Below, in pieces: positions 9,791 to 19,456 of a stretch of 64,000 bases of DNA. The position numbers were made by a program, and so were the translations under genes. Position 1 is the first letter of the stretch, and each line of letters begins with the position of its first letter. The notes below the pieces were generated by a model that saw nothing but the letters and a program-made list of their open reading frames with translations, made no database searches and was not told where the DNA came from. Origin of the DNA: Lysobacter sp. MMG2 (GTDB taxonomy: Bacteria > Pseudomonadota > Gammaproteobacteria > Xanthomonadales > Xanthomonadaceae); contig NZ_JAERQY020000002.1 in assembly GCF_016735495.2 (NCBI RefSeq), positions 62,001 through 126,000 of the forward strand, in the 5' to 3' direction.

Positions 9791-10887
9791 GCGGCGCCTC
9801 CGCGCAGGATCGAAGCCACGAGGGCGTTCTGTTCCGGCGTGCCCAGACTGATGCGCAGCGCGTCCTCCAGGCCTGGCGTCGCGCGCATGTCGCGCACGAC
9901 CACGCCTGCCGCGAGCAGACGGTCGAGCGCGGCCTGCGCGTCGTCGAAACACACCAGCACGAAGTTGCCATGCGATGGATAGGCGCGACGAATGCCCGGC
10001 GATCCAGCCAGCTGTTGCACCAGCCTGTCGCGCTCGCCGCGCACCTGGGCGATGCGCGTGCGCGTCTGCAAGGCGGCGTGCGGGGCAAGCGCGCGCAGGG
10101 CCTCGTCTACGCATGCGGCAGGCAACGGATACGGCGCCTGGCAGCGGCGCAGCACCTCGATGAGCTGCGCGTCGGCAATGACGCTGCCGATGCGGGCACC
10201 GGCCAGCGCGTGCGCCTTCGACAAGGTGCGCAGGACGACGATGTTGCGCTGGGTGTCGATGAGACGCGTCGCCGAGGGCGCGTCGGCGAACTCGATGTAG
10301 GCCTCGTCGACCACGACCAGCGCGCGTGACTGCAGCCGCTGCGCGAGCGCGATGATTTCACCCTGGGGCAGCAACGCGCCGGTCGGATTTCCGGGCGAGC
10401 ACAGGAACACCAGCCGCACGCCTTGCGTCAGCGCGGCCTCGGTCACGGCGTTGAAATCGCAGCGCCATTCGCCGTCGCGCTCGCGCAACGGAATGTCGAC
10501 GATGCGCGTTCCGTGCAGGCGCGCGTTGACGGCATACATGCCGAAGGTCGGCGTGTTGACGATGATCGCATCGCCGCCGGGGCGGCATATGGCGCGCACC
10601 AGCACATCGATGCATTCGTCGCTGCCGCGACCCACGAGCAGTTGCTCCGGCGCGCAGCCGTAGAGCGTCGCGAGTGCGTCGCACAACACCTGCGGCTGCG
10701 GATCGGGATAGCGGCGCAGCGCGCCGTCGCGGTCGGAGAGATTCGGCCACGGCGATTCGTTGGCGTTGAGCCAGACGTCGCCCCGCATCCGGTCGCTGCG
10801 CGCGGATCGGTAACCGGCGAAATCGCGCAGGTCCTCGCGCACCAGCACGAGCGGGCTCGGCGATGCGGTGTCGACGATGGCGTTCAC
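9787..10887 (-). CDS. hisC: Histidinol-phosphate aminotransferase
   Basis: 366 residues, class I/II PLP aminotransferase converting imidazole acetol phosphate to histidinol phosphate. NANESPWP near the N-terminus, [16 protein letters not shown] and the PLP lysine in [15 protein letters not shown] are all present. The start is a GTG that forms GTGA with the hisD stop; the first downstream Met would cut into the substrate arm, so the GTG is preferred. Confidence 0.95.
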   Translation of the reverse strand: MNAIVDTASPSPLVLVREDLRDFAGYRSARSDRMRGDVWLNANESPWPNLSDRDGALRRYPDPQPQVLCDALATLYGCAPEQLLVGRGSDECIDVLVRAICRPGGDAIIVNTPTFGMYAVNARLHGTRIVDIPLRERDGEWRCDFNAVTEAALTQGVRLVFLCSPGNPTGALLPQGEIIALAQRLQSRALVVVDEAYIEFADAPSATRLIDTQRNIVVLRTLSKAHALAGARIGSVIADAQLIEVLRRCQAPYPLPAACVDEALRALAPHAALQTRTRIAQVRGERDRLVQQLAGSPGIRRAYPSHGNFVLVCFDDAQAALDRLLAAGVVVRDMRATPGLEDALRISLGTPEQNALVASILRGGAA

Positions 10888-12215
10888 GGTGCCACCGCCT
10901 CGAGGCGCAGTGCGACCGCGCGAAGGTGCGCGTCGAGTCCTTCCGCACGCGCCAGTTCGACGGCGCAGGGGCCGATCGCTTCGATGCCGCGCGGCTGCAC
11001 TTCCTGCACCGTGATCGCCACCTGGAAGCTGGCCACGTTGATGCCACCGGCGAAGCGCGCCGCGCCGCTGGTGGGCAGAACGTGATTGGTGCCGCTGCAA
11101 TAGTCGCCCAGTGCTTCGGGCGCCCAGTCGCCGAGGAACACCGAGCCGGCTGCGGTGACGCGCGGCAGCCATGCGCGTGCGTCGCGCAGGGCGAGGATGA
11201 GGTGCTCGGGCGCGTAGCGGTTGCTGATCTGGAGCGCCTGTTCGATGGAGTCCACGCGGATCGCACTGGACGACTGCAACGCACGCCGCGCGATATCCGC
11301 GCGCGGCAGCGCCTGCAACTGCAGCGCCACCTGGTCGGCCACCGCATCGAGCAGCGCATCGTCGTCGCACAGCAGCAGCACCTGCGAGTCGGGGCCGTGC
11401 TCGGCCTGCGAGAGCAGGTCCGCGGCGACGAACGCCGGGTTCGCGCCGGCATCGGCGATCACCAGGACTTCGGACGGGCCGGCCGGCATGTCGATGGCCG
11501 CACCGTCCTGGTCCATCGCGACCTGGCGCTTGGCTTCGGTCACGTAGGCGTTGCCCGGCCCGAACAGCTTGTCGCAGCGCGGCAGCGTGGCCGTGCCGTA
11601 GGCGAGCGCGGCAATGGCCTGCGCGCCGCCCACCTTGAACACGCGCGCGATGCCGCATCGCCGCGCGGCGTAGAGCACGGCCGGATCGGCGCTGCCGTCG
11701 CGACGCGGCGGCGTGCACAGCACGATCTCCGGACATCCGGCCAACTGCGCCGGCACGCCGAGCATCAGCGCGGTGGACGGCAACGGCGCGGAACCGGCGG
11801 GGACGTACAGGCCGACGCGCTGGATCGGGCGCAGCACGCGTTCGCAGCGCACGCCCGGCGCGGTGTCGACGGTGTACGGCGCGGTCATGCCGGCGCGGTG
11901 GAAGATGGCGATGCGTTCGGCGGCTTCGTCGATGGCCTGGCGAAGTGCGTCGGAAAGGGCGGCGTCGGCCGCGCGGAATTCGTCTTCGCCGACGGCGAAC
12001 TCGTCCAGTTCGATGCCGTCGAATCGTGCACCGAAGGCGCGCAGCGCGGCGTCGCCGCGGTCGCGCACTTCCTCGATGATCGCGGAGACCGCGCTGGCCG
12101 TGGTGGTCGAAGTGAGCTGGGCGGGACGGCGCAGCAGCTGGGCCTGCGTGCGCTCATCGAGCTGGCGCCAGTCGACGCGGCGCATTACGGTTTCGGTGGT
12201 GGCGACGGCGTTCAT
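10884..12215 (-). CDS. hisD: Histidinol dehydrogenase
   Basis: 443 residues, a zinc enzyme that oxidises histidinol to histidine through histidinal. [45 protein letters not shown], the [10 protein letters not shown] zinc/catalytic segment and SGTNHVLPT match the family in order. Length is normal. ATGA overlap with hisG upstream and GTGA overlap with hisC downstream. Confidence 0.97.
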   Translation of the reverse strand: MNAVATTETVMRRVDWRQLDERTQAQLLRRPAQLTSTTTASAVSAIIEEVRDRGDAALRAFGARFDGIELDEFAVGEDEFRAADAALSDALRQAIDEAAERIAIFHRAGMTAPYTVDTAPGVRCERVLRPIQRVGLYVPAGSAPLPSTALMLGVPAQLAGCPEIVLCTPPRRDGSADPAVLYAARRCGIARVFKVGGAQAIAALAYGTATLPRCDKLFGPGNAYVTEAKRQVAMDQDGAAIDMPAGPSEVLVIADAGANPAFVAADLLSQAEHGPDSQVLLLCDDDALLDAVADQVALQLQALPRADIARRALQSSSAIRVDSIEQALQISNRYAPEHLILALRDARAWLPRVTAAGSVFLGDWAPEALGDYCSGTNHVLPTSGAARFAGGINVASFQVAITVQEVQPRGIEAIGPCAVELARAEGLDAHLRAVALRLEAVAP

Positions 12216-13126
12216 GCCAGCATGCCCTCCACCGGCAGCACCATCAGGCCGCGCGCGCCGGCGCGCTTGAGTTCCTCCAGCCGCTGCCAGGTCACCGCGC
12301 CGTGGCACAGCGCCTGCAGCGCGAGGTCGTCGCCGTCGTCCAGGCGCATCACGGTCGGTGCTTCTGCATCGGGGAGCAGCGGCAGCAAGTCGGGCAGCAC
12401 ACGGCGCGGCGCCTGGAACAGCAACAGCTTGCTGTGGCGGATGCGCAGCGCGCCGTCGAGCCGGCGCAGCAGCAGGTCGGCGAGTTCGCCGCGCGTGGCG
12501 TCCAGGGTTTCGGCGGGACCGGCGAGCACGGCTTCGCTTTCCAGCAGCGTCGTCACCGGCTTGAGCTGGTTGGCCGCGAGCGTCGCGCCGCTGGACACCA
12601 GATCGCAGATCGCGTCCGCCTGCCCCAGCCGCGGCGCGATTTCGACCGAGCCCGACAACAGCACCACCTTCGCGTCGATGTTCTGCTCGGCCAGCCACTT
12701 CGACAGCAGGCCCGGATAGCTGGTCGCAATGCGCTTGCCCGCCAGTTGTTCCGGCCCCTGCCAGTCCCATGCGTCGGGCACGGCGAGCGCGAGGCGGCAG
12801 CCGCCGAAACCCAGGGCACGCAATTCGCGGAACGACGGCGCGGCGCCGTTGCCCGCGCGATCGGACCCCTGTTCGAGCAGCACGTTGCGGCCGACGATGC
12901 CCAGGTCGCACACGCCTTCGGCGATCAGGCCGGGGATATCGTCGTCGCGCACCAGCAGCAGGTCGACGGGCAGCGACTCGCCGTAGCAGAACAGGCGGTC
13001 GCGGCTCTCGCGCCAGCTCAGGCCGCAGGAGGTCAGCAGGGCGCGCGCCGGATCGGCGAGACGGCCGGATTTCTGGATCGCGATGCGCAGGCGGTCGCGC
13101 GCCGGCGTGTTGGGGGACGGGCTCAT
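12212..13126 (-). CDS. hisG: ATP phosphoribosyltransferase
   Basis: 304 residues, first committed enzyme of histidine synthesis (ATP + PRPP to phosphoribosyl-ATP). It is the long HisG form with a C-terminal regulatory ACT-like domain, so feedback inhibition by histidine is expected and no HisZ is needed. [29 protein letters not shown] and the PRPP loop [14 protein letters not shown] are visible. It starts 11 bases after the regulator gene. Confidence 0.96.
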   Translation of the reverse strand: MSPSPNTPARDRLRIAIQKSGRLADPARALLTSCGLSWRESRDRLFCYGESLPVDLLLVRDDDIPGLIAEGVCDLGIVGRNVLLEQGSDRAGNGAAPSFRELRALGFGGCRLALAVPDAWDWQGPEQLAGKRIATSYPGLLSKWLAEQNIDAKVVLLSGSVEIAPRLGQADAICDLVSSGATLAANQLKPVTTLLESEAVLAGPAETLDATRGELADLLLRRLDGALRIRHSKLLLFQAPRRVLPDLLPLLPDAEAPTVMRLDDGDDLALQALCHGAVTWQRLEELKRAGARGLMVLPVEGMLA

Positions 13127-13137
13127 GGGGGTCTCGA

Positions 13138-13464
13138 TCAGCCGGCGTTCGTGGCGGCGGGTGGTACGGCCAGGCGGCCGGCGGCGATGCCGTAGCCGCC
13201 CGCGCCGCGCTCCAGCGTGCGGGCGACGCGGCCGATGGTGGTGACGCTGACCTGGGTGCGGTCGTGGATCTCGCGGTACGGGACGCTGTCTTGGAGCAGC
13301 GGGACGACGCGCCAGCGGTCGCCCATCGCCTCCAGCTCGGCCGGCGTGCACAGGTCCTCCAGGAAGGCCTGGACCTCCTCCACCGTGCGCAGGGTCAGCA
13401 GCGCGGAGGCCAGGAAGGCCAGGTTTTCCTCACTGCGCTCGCTTTCGAGGGGTCGACGCTTCAT
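13138..13464 (-). CDS. TrpR-family (YerC/YecD-type) transcriptional regulator heading the his operon
   Basis: 108 residues. The N-terminal helices ([30 protein letters not shown]) and the helix-turn-helix ([23 protein letters not shown], about 62-84) match the TrpR superfamily, YerC/YecD branch. It is the first gene of the his operon, 11 bases before hisG. A perfect 24-bp palindrome overlaps the promoter ten bases upstream of its ATG, so it is very likely an autoregulated repressor. YerC-type proteins in Firmicutes have been linked to histidine control (HisR); a histidine-responsive role here is inferred. Confidence 0.88.
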   Translation of the reverse strand: MKRRPLESERSEENLAFLASALLTLRTVEEVQAFLEDLCTPAELEAMGDRWRVVPLLQDSVPYREIHDRTQVSVTTIGRVARTLERGAGGYGIAAGRLAVPPAATNAG

Positions 13465-13473
13465 ATCCGGGTC

Positions 13474-13497
13474 AATGTATTAACGCGTTAATACATT
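13474..13497. promoter_or_regulatory. Perfect 24-bp palindromic operator of the his operon (candidate)
   Basis: Each half reads AATGTATTAACG from its own 5' end, so the site is a perfect two-fold palindrome. It overlaps the last three bases of the predicted -10 box and covers the expected transcription start. Such placement blocks RNA polymerase. The core TTAA-CGCG-TTAA spacing is similar in style to TrpR boxes. The TrpR-family protein encoded by the next gene is the obvious ligand. Confidence 0.75.
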
Positions 13498-13524
13498 AGA
13501 CCTTCCGTCAGCGACCCGCGTCAA
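13495..13524 (-). promoter_or_regulatory. Predicted sigma-70 promoter of the his operon
   Basis: On the minus strand, TTGACG (13519-13524) and TCTAAT (13495-13500) each match consensus at five of six bases and are 18 bases apart. This predicts a transcript start inside the palindrome and a leader of roughly 25 bases before the regulator gene. No leader peptide rich in His codons is present, so attenuation as in enteric his operons is not supported. Confidence 0.65.
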
Positions 13525-13712
13525 CCCTCCGGACCTGTTTCCGGCAGCGCGGCCTGAACGCGGCGTTCACGCCGTCTATAGCGATAGTGACGATGGCGTC
13601 ACCGGCGCAGCGAAGCCCGGGACGGTTGAGGCTCGCCCCCGCCTACCCCGCGGGACCGCCAGCTGCGGCCAGGACCGGTGACCGACGTTTCGGTGACTGG
13701 CAAGGGGATGAG

Positions 13713-15548
13713 ATGGGACGTGCGCCACGTTGGGTCCGGCTGTGCCTTGCAGGCCTGTGCCTGCTGCTGTTTCCGGCACTGGCCGCTCCGCCAGCGGGAT
13801 TGATCGAACTGCGCCATGACCGCACCGAGGTGCCACTCGCCCCGGCGATGCGCTATGTCCACGACACGCAGGGCGATGGCGACTTCGCCTCCGCGCAGCG
13901 ATGGCTGGACGAAGGCCGCTTCGCGCCGTTGCCCGACGGTCGAACCGCCTTCGGCTTCCAGGACGGCGCGTTCTGGTTCCACGCGCGCGTCGTCAACCGC
14001 GACAACGCCGAGACGCGCTGGCTGCTCGTGCAGAGCTACGCGCTCAGCGATCGCATCGACGTCTATGCGCGCTATCCCGATGGCCGCACCGCGTTCCAGG
14101 CCGGCGGCGACCACCTGCCCTTCAGCGCCCGCAGCATCCGTTATCGACACCCCAACTTCTGGGTGACGCTGCCGCGCGGCGAACCCGTGGACCTGTTCGT
14201 GCGCGTGCAGAGCGAGAGCTCGATGCAGGTGCCGCTGTCGCTGTTCACACCGGTGGCCTTCGCCGAACTCTCGCGCGATGCGCAGTTCGTGATCGGTGCG
14301 TACTACGGCATCCTGCTGGCGTTGTTCTTCTACAACATGGCGCTGTGGCTGAGCCTGCGCGACGCCAGCTACTTCTGGTACCTGTTCCACCTGTCCGCGT
14401 TCGGGCTGGTGCTGTTCACGCTCAACGGGCTGGGCTTCGAATACCTGTGGCCGAACAGTTCATGGCTGAGCGACCGCATGGTGCCGCTGTCGATCTGCCT
14501 GGCGCAGATCGGCATGCAGCAGTTCGCGCGCATCTTCCTGGGCTTGCGCGAACGCTGGCCGCGCGGGGATCGCGTCGGGCTGGTGCTGATCGCGTTCTTC
14601 GCGCTGTTGGGCATCGCCTCCACCTGGCTGCCGTATCACATCTCCACGCCGCTGGCGTCTGCCGCGGTGCTGATCAGCATCGCCTGGATCGCGGTGGTGT
14701 CGATCGCCGTGGTGCGCCGCGGCTATGCGCCCGCCAAGTTGTTCCTGCTGGCGTGGGCGATGTTCCTGCTGGGAACGGGACTGTTCGTCGGTGTCGCGTT
14801 CGGCCTGACGCCGAAGAACTTCCTCACCGAGTACGGCGTGCAGATCGGCTCGGCGCTGGAGATGCTGTTGCTGTCCGTCGCGCTGGGCCACCGCTACGCG
14901 CAACTACGCAACGAGAACGAACGCATCGTGCGCGAGGCCAAGGATCAACTGGAGCACAAGGTCGAACAGCGCACCGCGGAGTTGCGCAGCGCGCTGGTGC
15001 AGCTGGAGGACGCCCACGCACGGCTGCGCGAATCCAGCCAGCGCGATGCCCTCACCGGGCTCCACAACCGCAGCCATTTCCGTGACCGTTTCGACGCGCT
15101 GCTGCGCCAGGCGCGCGAGCATCGCCGCCCGCTGTCGCTGCTGATGATCGACCTGGACAACTTCAAGCTCATCAACGATCGCCACGGCCATCTGGTCGGC
15201 GACGAATGCCTGCGCTGGGCCGCACGCACGCTGGGCCACGCCTTGCGCCCGCACCAGGACGCATTGCTGGCGCGCTTTGGCGGAGAGGAGTTCGTCGTCG
15301 TGCTGCCGGGCCTGAACCTCGCCGCCGCCACGCAGGTGGCCGAAGACCTGCGCCAGCATCTGCGCGAAGCGCCGTTCCGCAGCGGCACGCACGAAATCAA
15401 CGTAACGGCGAGCATCGGCGTCCACGCGATCGAAACGCTGGCCGTCGCCGGCATCGACCCGCTGCTGCAGTTGGCCGACCAGGCGCTCTATCGGGCCAAG
15501 GCCGACGGTCGCGACTGCGTGCGGACGTCGCAGGAGGAGCCGGCGTGA
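13713..15548 (+). CDS. Membrane diguanylate cyclase with 7TMR-DISM sensor
   Basis: 611 residues. The start at MGRAPRWVRL is chosen because it follows AAGGGGATGAG and opens a signal peptide. A periplasmic 7TMR-DISM extracellular domain (about 25-190) is followed by seven transmembrane helices (about 195-400), a coiled coil (about 405-455) and a GGDEF domain. The active-site motif is intact as GGEEF at 523-527, so it should make c-di-GMP from two GTP. The periplasmic domain may bind a carbohydrate-like ligand by family analogy. Confidence 0.92.
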   Translation: MGRAPRWVRLCLAGLCLLLFPALAAPPAGLIELRHDRTEVPLAPAMRYVHDTQGDGDFASAQRWLDEGRFAPLPDGRTAFGFQDGAFWFHARVVNRDNAETRWLLVQSYALSDRIDVYARYPDGRTAFQAGGDHLPFSARSIRYRHPNFWVTLPRGEPVDLFVRVQSESSMQVPLSLFTPVAFAELSRDAQFVIGAYYGILLALFFYNMALWLSLRDASYFWYLFHLSAFGLVLFTLNGLGFEYLWPNSSWLSDRMVPLSICLAQIGMQQFARIFLGLRERWPRGDRVGLVLIAFFALLGIASTWLPYHISTPLASAAVLISIAWIAVVSIAVVRRGYAPAKLFLLAWAMFLLGTGLFVGVAFGLTPKNFLTEYGVQIGSALEMLLLSVALGHRYAQLRNENERIVREAKDQLEHKVEQRTAELRSALVQLEDAHARLRESSQRDALTGLHNRSHFRDRFDALLRQAREHRRPLSLLMIDLDNFKLINDRHGHLVGDECLRWAARTLGHALRPHQDALLARFGGEEFVVVLPGLNLAAATQVAEDLRQHLREAPFRSGTHEINVTASIGVHAIETLAVAGIDPLLQLADQALYRAKADGRDCVRTSQEEPA

Positions 15549-15564
15549 GGTGAGGGATGCGTCA

Positions 15565-15592
15565 CGTCATCCCGGCCTTCGCCGGGATGACG
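15565..15592. repeat. REP palindrome between convergent genes
   Basis: A perfect 12-bp inverted repeat (CGTCATCCCGGC and its mirror, loop CTTC) lies between the stops of the diguanylate cyclase and the lyase gene. It is a copy of the window's main REP family and may also act as a transcription stop, although no T run follows. Confidence 0.7.
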
Positions 15593-15608
15593 GTAAAGGC
15601 GCGGCGAA

Positions 15609-17495
15609 TCAGCCCCGCGCCGCGCCCAGGATCGTTCCCTCGCGCACCAGACGCACCGCCGTGGCGACTTCGCCGTCGAGCGCGCGATCGCGGTCGAGGA
15701 ACGGAATCGCTTCGCGGATCGCCGCATGCGCCAACGCGACCGCGCGACCGGGGTGGAACTCCTCCGCCGACGCCAGCTCCGCGCGCAGCGCTTCCACCTC
15801 GTCCAGGAACGCGTCGTACTCCAGCGTTCCCGGCGTCGGACCGCCCGACACCTTCGCCGCCAGCGCCGCCGCATCCGCGCGGCCTGCCAGGTCGCGCGCC
15901 GCATTGATCATGTCGCGGCGAAGATCCAGCGCCTGCGCCGCGGTGTACAGCTCCAGCGCGATCACCTTGCCCAGATCGTCGGCCATCGCCAGCACGTGAC
16001 GCGCTTCGTTCGCGCCCATCGACACGTGGTCCTCGGCATTGGCGCTGGTCGGAATCGAATACACCGACGCCGGATGCGCGCGGCTGGCCAGATCGTTGAC
16101 GATCGCCGCCGCCGTGTACTGCACGATCATGTGGCCGGACTCGGTGGAGTCCTCGTTGCCGATCAGGAAGCCCGGCAGGCCGTCGTTCGTCGCCGGATCG
16201 ACCAGCTTGTTGAGGCGGCGCTCGGAAATGCTCGCCAGCACCGGGATCGCCGCCTTCACGTAGCTCATCGCCAGCGCCAGCGGCATGCCGTGGAAATGAC
16301 CGGCGGAAATCACCTGCTGCTCGACGAACTTCGCCTTCGCATCGGGGAAGACGATGGGGTTGTCGGTCAGCGCATTGAGTTCGATGTCGAGCACGCGCGC
16401 GGCCTGCGCGATCGCGTCGCGCACCGCGCCGTGCACCTGCGGGATGCAGCGCAGCGAGTAACTGTCCTGCGGCTGGTGCTTCTTGCCGCCGCGGAACGGA
16501 CGGAAGCGCTCGTAGAACTTCTCGCGACCGTGGCGCTGCGACATCGGCACCCAATCCCAGCCGATGTCGAAGCGCAGCGACTGCGCCTGCTCCGAATCCC
16601 AGCTGCCCGGTTGCCAGGCGCGGAACTTCGGCACCAGGTGGTACGGAATGTCGGCCAGCGTGGAGCCGTCCAGCAGGATGCGCAGGTTGGCCGCGCTGTG
16701 CACCTGGCCCGGATGCGGGCGCAGTGCGTGCACTTCTTCGGCGAACGCGCCCAGGCGGCCGGCGAAAGCGTCGATGGTCATCGCCGCGGCGAGATCGGCG
16801 GTGTCGAGCAGGTCTTCCAGCCGGTCCAGCGCGAGCACGCCGCAGGCCAGCATCTGCGCCGTGCCGTTGTTCAGCGCCAGGCCTTCCTTGTACGACAGCG
16901 TGATCGGCGCCAGGCCCGCGAGCTCGAGCGCTTCGCCGCCCGGCATGCGCCGGCCTTCGTAGAACGCTTCGCCGCCACCGAGCAGCACGATCGCCAGGTG
17001 CGACAGCGGCGCCAGGTCGCCGGATGCACCGACCGAGCCCAGCTGCGGCACCACCGGCACGATGCCGGCGTTGAGCATCGAGGTGAGTGCGCGCAGCGTC
17101 TCCACGCGGATGCCCGAGTGCCCGCGCATCAGCGTATTGATTCGAATGCACAGCATCGCGCGCACGATTTCCGGCGCGAACGGTTCGCCCACGCACACTG
17201 CATGCGTGACGATGAGGTTGCGCTGCAGCTCCTCGTGCAGCGTCTCCTTCGAACGCGTGGCGCCGGGGAGCTCATCGCGAAGGCGATGGTTTCCGAGCAG
17301 GCGGTCGGCATTGCTGCCGAAGCCGGTGGACACGCCGTAGATGGGCTCCTCGCGCCTGACCTGTTCGGCCAGGAACTCGGCGGCGCGCGTTACCGCGGGA
17401 AGCTGGTCGGGCGAGAGTTCGACGTGCGCGCCGTAAGCGACATCGACCAGTTGTGCTCGAGTAAGGGAACGGCCATCGAGTCGGATCGGTTTCAT
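15609..17495 (-). CDS. Aromatic amino acid lyase (HAL/PAL/TAL family), histidine ammonia-lyase-like, unusually long
   Basis: 628 residues against about 510 for ordinary HutH. The MIO cofactor tripeptide Ala-Ser-Gly is at 157-159 (GSVGASGDLAPLSH). YGVSTGFG (53-60), NLIVTHA (93-99), DSYSLRCIPQVHG (344-356) and the C-terminal SANAEDHVSMG segment are all present. The selectivity position reads Thr-His, near the Ser-His of histidine lyases and unlike the Phe-Leu of PAL. About 50 extra residues (roughly 290-340) precede SYSLRC, and the C-terminus is also extended. No hutU, hutI or hutG lies nearby, so the substrate should be treated as open. Start chosen at MKPIRLDGRS. Confidence 0.85.
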   Translation of the reverse strand: MKPIRLDGRSLTRAQLVDVAYGAHVELSPDQLPAVTRAAEFLAEQVRREEPIYGVSTGFGSNADRLLGNHRLRDELPGATRSKETLHEELQRNLIVTHAVCVGEPFAPEIVRAMLCIRINTLMRGHSGIRVETLRALTSMLNAGIVPVVPQLGSVGASGDLAPLSHLAIVLLGGGEAFYEGRRMPGGEALELAGLAPITLSYKEGLALNNGTAQMLACGVLALDRLEDLLDTADLAAAMTIDAFAGRLGAFAEEVHALRPHPGQVHSAANLRILLDGSTLADIPYHLVPKFRAWQPGSWDSEQAQSLRFDIGWDWVPMSQRHGREKFYERFRPFRGGKKHQPQDSYSLRCIPQVHGAVRDAIAQAARVLDIELNALTDNPIVFPDAKAKFVEQQVISAGHFHGMPLALAMSYVKAAIPVLASISERRLNKLVDPATNDGLPGFLIGNEDSTESGHMIVQYTAAAIVNDLASRAHPASVYSIPTSANAEDHVSMGANEARHVLAMADDLGKVIALELYTAAQALDLRRDMINAARDLAGRADAAALAAKVSGGPTPGTLEYDAFLDEVEALRAELASAEEFHPGRAVALAHAAIREAIPFLDRDRALDGEVATAVRLVREGTILGAARG

Positions 17496-17517
17496 GGTTA
17501 TTCCGTTGTGATTGCAG

Positions 17518-17633
17518 CTCCCTCCCCTGCGAATGCAGAGGAGAGTCGCGCTGGGGTGAAGTGGCTCGTGCAAGCGCTCGGCGCAACGCGTCTTGCTACT
17601 TCCTCCCGACCTCCCCCCGCAGGCAGGGGGAGG
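17518..17633. repeat. Degenerate copies of the CCCTCCCCTGC palindrome
   Basis: Two imperfect G/C-rich inverted repeats lie in the spacer between hisS and the lyase gene: CCTCCCCTGC followed by GCAGAGGAGA near 17518-17545, and CCTCCCCC with GGGGGAGG at 17610-17633. They resemble the exact copies at 34121 and 47743. Confidence 0.5.
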
Positions 17634-17642
17634 AGAAAAAGC

Positions 17643-19043
17643 TCACCGGCCAGCCAGCGCCTGCGCCTGCTCCAGTTCCACGCGCAGCGTGCTCGCCAGT
17701 TCCTCGCGCGCGACTTCGAACTGCTCCTCGCGCAGCAGGTCCTTCACCGCGACGACGCCGCGTGCGCGCTCGTCCTCGCCGGTCAGCACGACGAAGCGGA
17801 TGCCGGCGCGCGAGGCGTACTGGAACTGCTTGCCGATCTTGCGCGCTTCCATCTGCATCTCGGTGTTGATGCCGGCCGCGCGCAGGCGGCGCGCGATGTC
17901 CAGCGCGTCGGGCAGCGAATCGCCGTCCATCAGCGCGACCATCGCCTGCACCGTGCTGCCCGAAGCGCTGCCGAGCAGGCCGGCCTCGCGCAGCTGCCAG
18001 AACAGGCGCGTCAGGCCGATCGAGATGCCCACGCCGGGCAGCTTCGACTTGGTGTAGTGGCTGGCGAGGTTCTCGTAACGGCCGCCCGAGCAGATCGAAC
18101 CGATCTGCGGGTAGTCGTTGAGCGTGGTCTCGTAGACGGTGCCGGTGTAGTAGTCCAGGCCGCGCGCGATGGAGAAGTTGAGCGCGTAGTGCGTTTCCGG
18201 CACGCCGAGCGCGCGCACGAGTTCAAGCACTTCGCGCAGCTCGGCCACGCCTTCGCGCAGCGCGTCGCTGCCTTCGCCCAGCGCGTCGAGCTTGGCGATC
18301 GCGTCGGCGTGCGAGGTGGAGCGCACCTTCACGAAATCCAGGATCTTCTCCACGCCTTCGGCCGGCAGGTTGAAGCCCTCGCCGGTCAGCGTTTCGCGCA
18401 CGTAGTCCTCGCCGCGCTTGTCGAGCTTGTCGACCTCGCGCAGCACCAGCGCCTGCAGTTCGCCGTCGGCCACGCCCTGCGCTTCGAAGAAGCCGCGCAT
18501 CAGCTTGCGGTTGTTGAGCTGGATGGTGAACGCGCCGATGTCCAGTTCGGAGAACACCGCGTGGATCACCGCCGGCAGCTCGGCATCGAAACGCACGCTC
18601 AGCGCGTCCTTGCCGATCACGTCGATGTCGCACTGGTAGAACTCGCGGAAGCGGCCGCGCTGGGCACGCTCGCCGCGGTACACGCGCTGCATCTGGTAGC
18701 GGCGGAACGGGAATGCGAGTTCGTGCTCGTGCTCGGCGACATAGCGCGCCAGCGGCACGGTCAGGTCGAAGCGCAGCGCCAGCTCGGGCATGCCGTCGCC
18801 CTGCTTCTCCAGCGCGCCGGTCGATTGGACGAAATACACCTGTCGTTCGGTCTCGCCGCCCGACTTGGTCAGCAGCACCTCCGACAGCTCCATCACCGGC
18901 GTTTCCACCGGCAGGAAGCCGAAGCGTTCGAAATTGCGGCGGATCGTGTCCAGCATGCGCTGGAAGGCGATCTGGTCAGGAGGCAGCAGCTCCATGACCC
19001 CGGGCGGGGTGCGCGGCTTGATCAAGCGGAACTCCAGTGACAT
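17643..19043 (-). CDS. hisS: Histidyl-tRNA synthetase
   Basis: 466 residues, class II synthetase charging tRNA-His. Motif 2 region ([27 protein letters not shown]), the histidine-specific signatures [12 protein letters not shown] and [11 protein letters not shown], and the C-terminal anticodon-binding domain (about 370-466) are visible. Length is a little above the usual 420-430 because of an N-terminal tail. A 7-bp hairpin sits directly upstream of the start codon. It lies upstream of the lyase gene on the same strand. Confidence 0.97.
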   Translation of the reverse strand: MSLEFRLIKPRTPPGVMELLPPDQIAFQRMLDTIRRNFERFGFLPVETPVMELSEVLLTKSGGETERQVYFVQSTGALEKQGDGMPELALRFDLTVPLARYVAEHEHELAFPFRRYQMQRVYRGERAQRGRFREFYQCDIDVIGKDALSVRFDAELPAVIHAVFSELDIGAFTIQLNNRKLMRGFFEAQGVADGELQALVLREVDKLDKRGEDYVRETLTGEGFNLPAEGVEKILDFVKVRSTSHADAIAKLDALGEGSDALREGVAELREVLELVRALGVPETHYALNFSIARGLDYYTGTVYETTLNDYPQIGSICSGGRYENLASHYTKSKLPGVGISIGLTRLFWQLREAGLLGSASGSTVQAMVALMDGDSLPDALDIARRLRAAGINTEMQMEARKIGKQFQYASRAGIRFVVLTGEDERARGVVAVKDLLREEQFEVAREELASTLRVELEQAQALAGR

Positions 19044-19045
19044 CG

Positions 19046-19062
19046 GGCCGCCTGGGGCGGCC
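19046..19062 (-). promoter_or_regulatory. Hairpin in front of the hisS start codon
   Basis: GGCCGCC and GGCGGCC, separated by three bases, form a strong stem that ends two bases before the hisS ATG. It occupies the place where a ribosome binding site should be; no Shine-Dalgarno sequence is otherwise seen. It may limit initiation. Confidence 0.35.
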
Positions 19063-19208
19063 GGAAGGGGGCGGTGCGAGGAGAAAACGTCGACAGTTTA
19101 GCGGCTGCCCCCGGATTTCCCCCAGTCGCCGCACGATCGCTGAAGGAAATTGCATCCGACCCCTTGCCTCGCCCCCGTCGAACTGACTAGAATTTGCGGC
19201 TCAGCAGT

Positions 19209-19285
19209 CGGGGTGTAGCTCAGCCTGGTAGAGCGCTACGTTCGGGACGTAGAAGTCGCAGGTTCAAATCCTGTCTCCCCGACCA
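19209..19285 (+). tRNA. tRNA-Pro (anticodon CGG)
   Basis: 77 bases with an encoded CCA end. The anticodon stem CTACG/CGTAG encloses the loop TTCGGGA, giving anticodon CGG for codon CCG. The acceptor stem CGGGGTG/CTCCCCG has one T-T mismatch. The T arm GCAGG-TTCAAAT-CCTGT and the D arm are normal. Confidence 0.95.
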
Positions 19286-19315
19286 ACTCCGCACAAACGT
19301 GCGGTAGCTGAACCA

Positions 19316-19344
19316 GAAAGCGCCGGCCAATGCCGGCGTTTTTC
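19316..19344 (+). terminator. Rho-independent terminator after tRNA-Pro
   Basis: The stem CGCCGGC / GCCGGCG with loop CAAT is followed by five T. It lies about 35 bases downstream of the tRNA and fits as its terminator. Confidence 0.75.
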
Positions 19345-19456
19345 GTTTCCGACCCCGCCATCGCGCGAACACCGCTTGCCTCGGGCGCCCGGTTGGGCAC
19401 GAAGGCCGCTCTGCGAACTCGGGCATGATGCCTGCAGTCCAATCCGGCCCCGCGCC

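Noticed and set aside
13465-13712. Histidine leader peptide attenuator for the his operon
   Set aside because: No run of His codons or leader terminator is present between the promoter and the first gene.
15726-19040. 1104-codon open frame antisense to the lyase and hisS genes
   Set aside because: Composition is Arg/His/Val-rich shadow sequence without any recognisable domain. The minus-strand genes have full family motifs.
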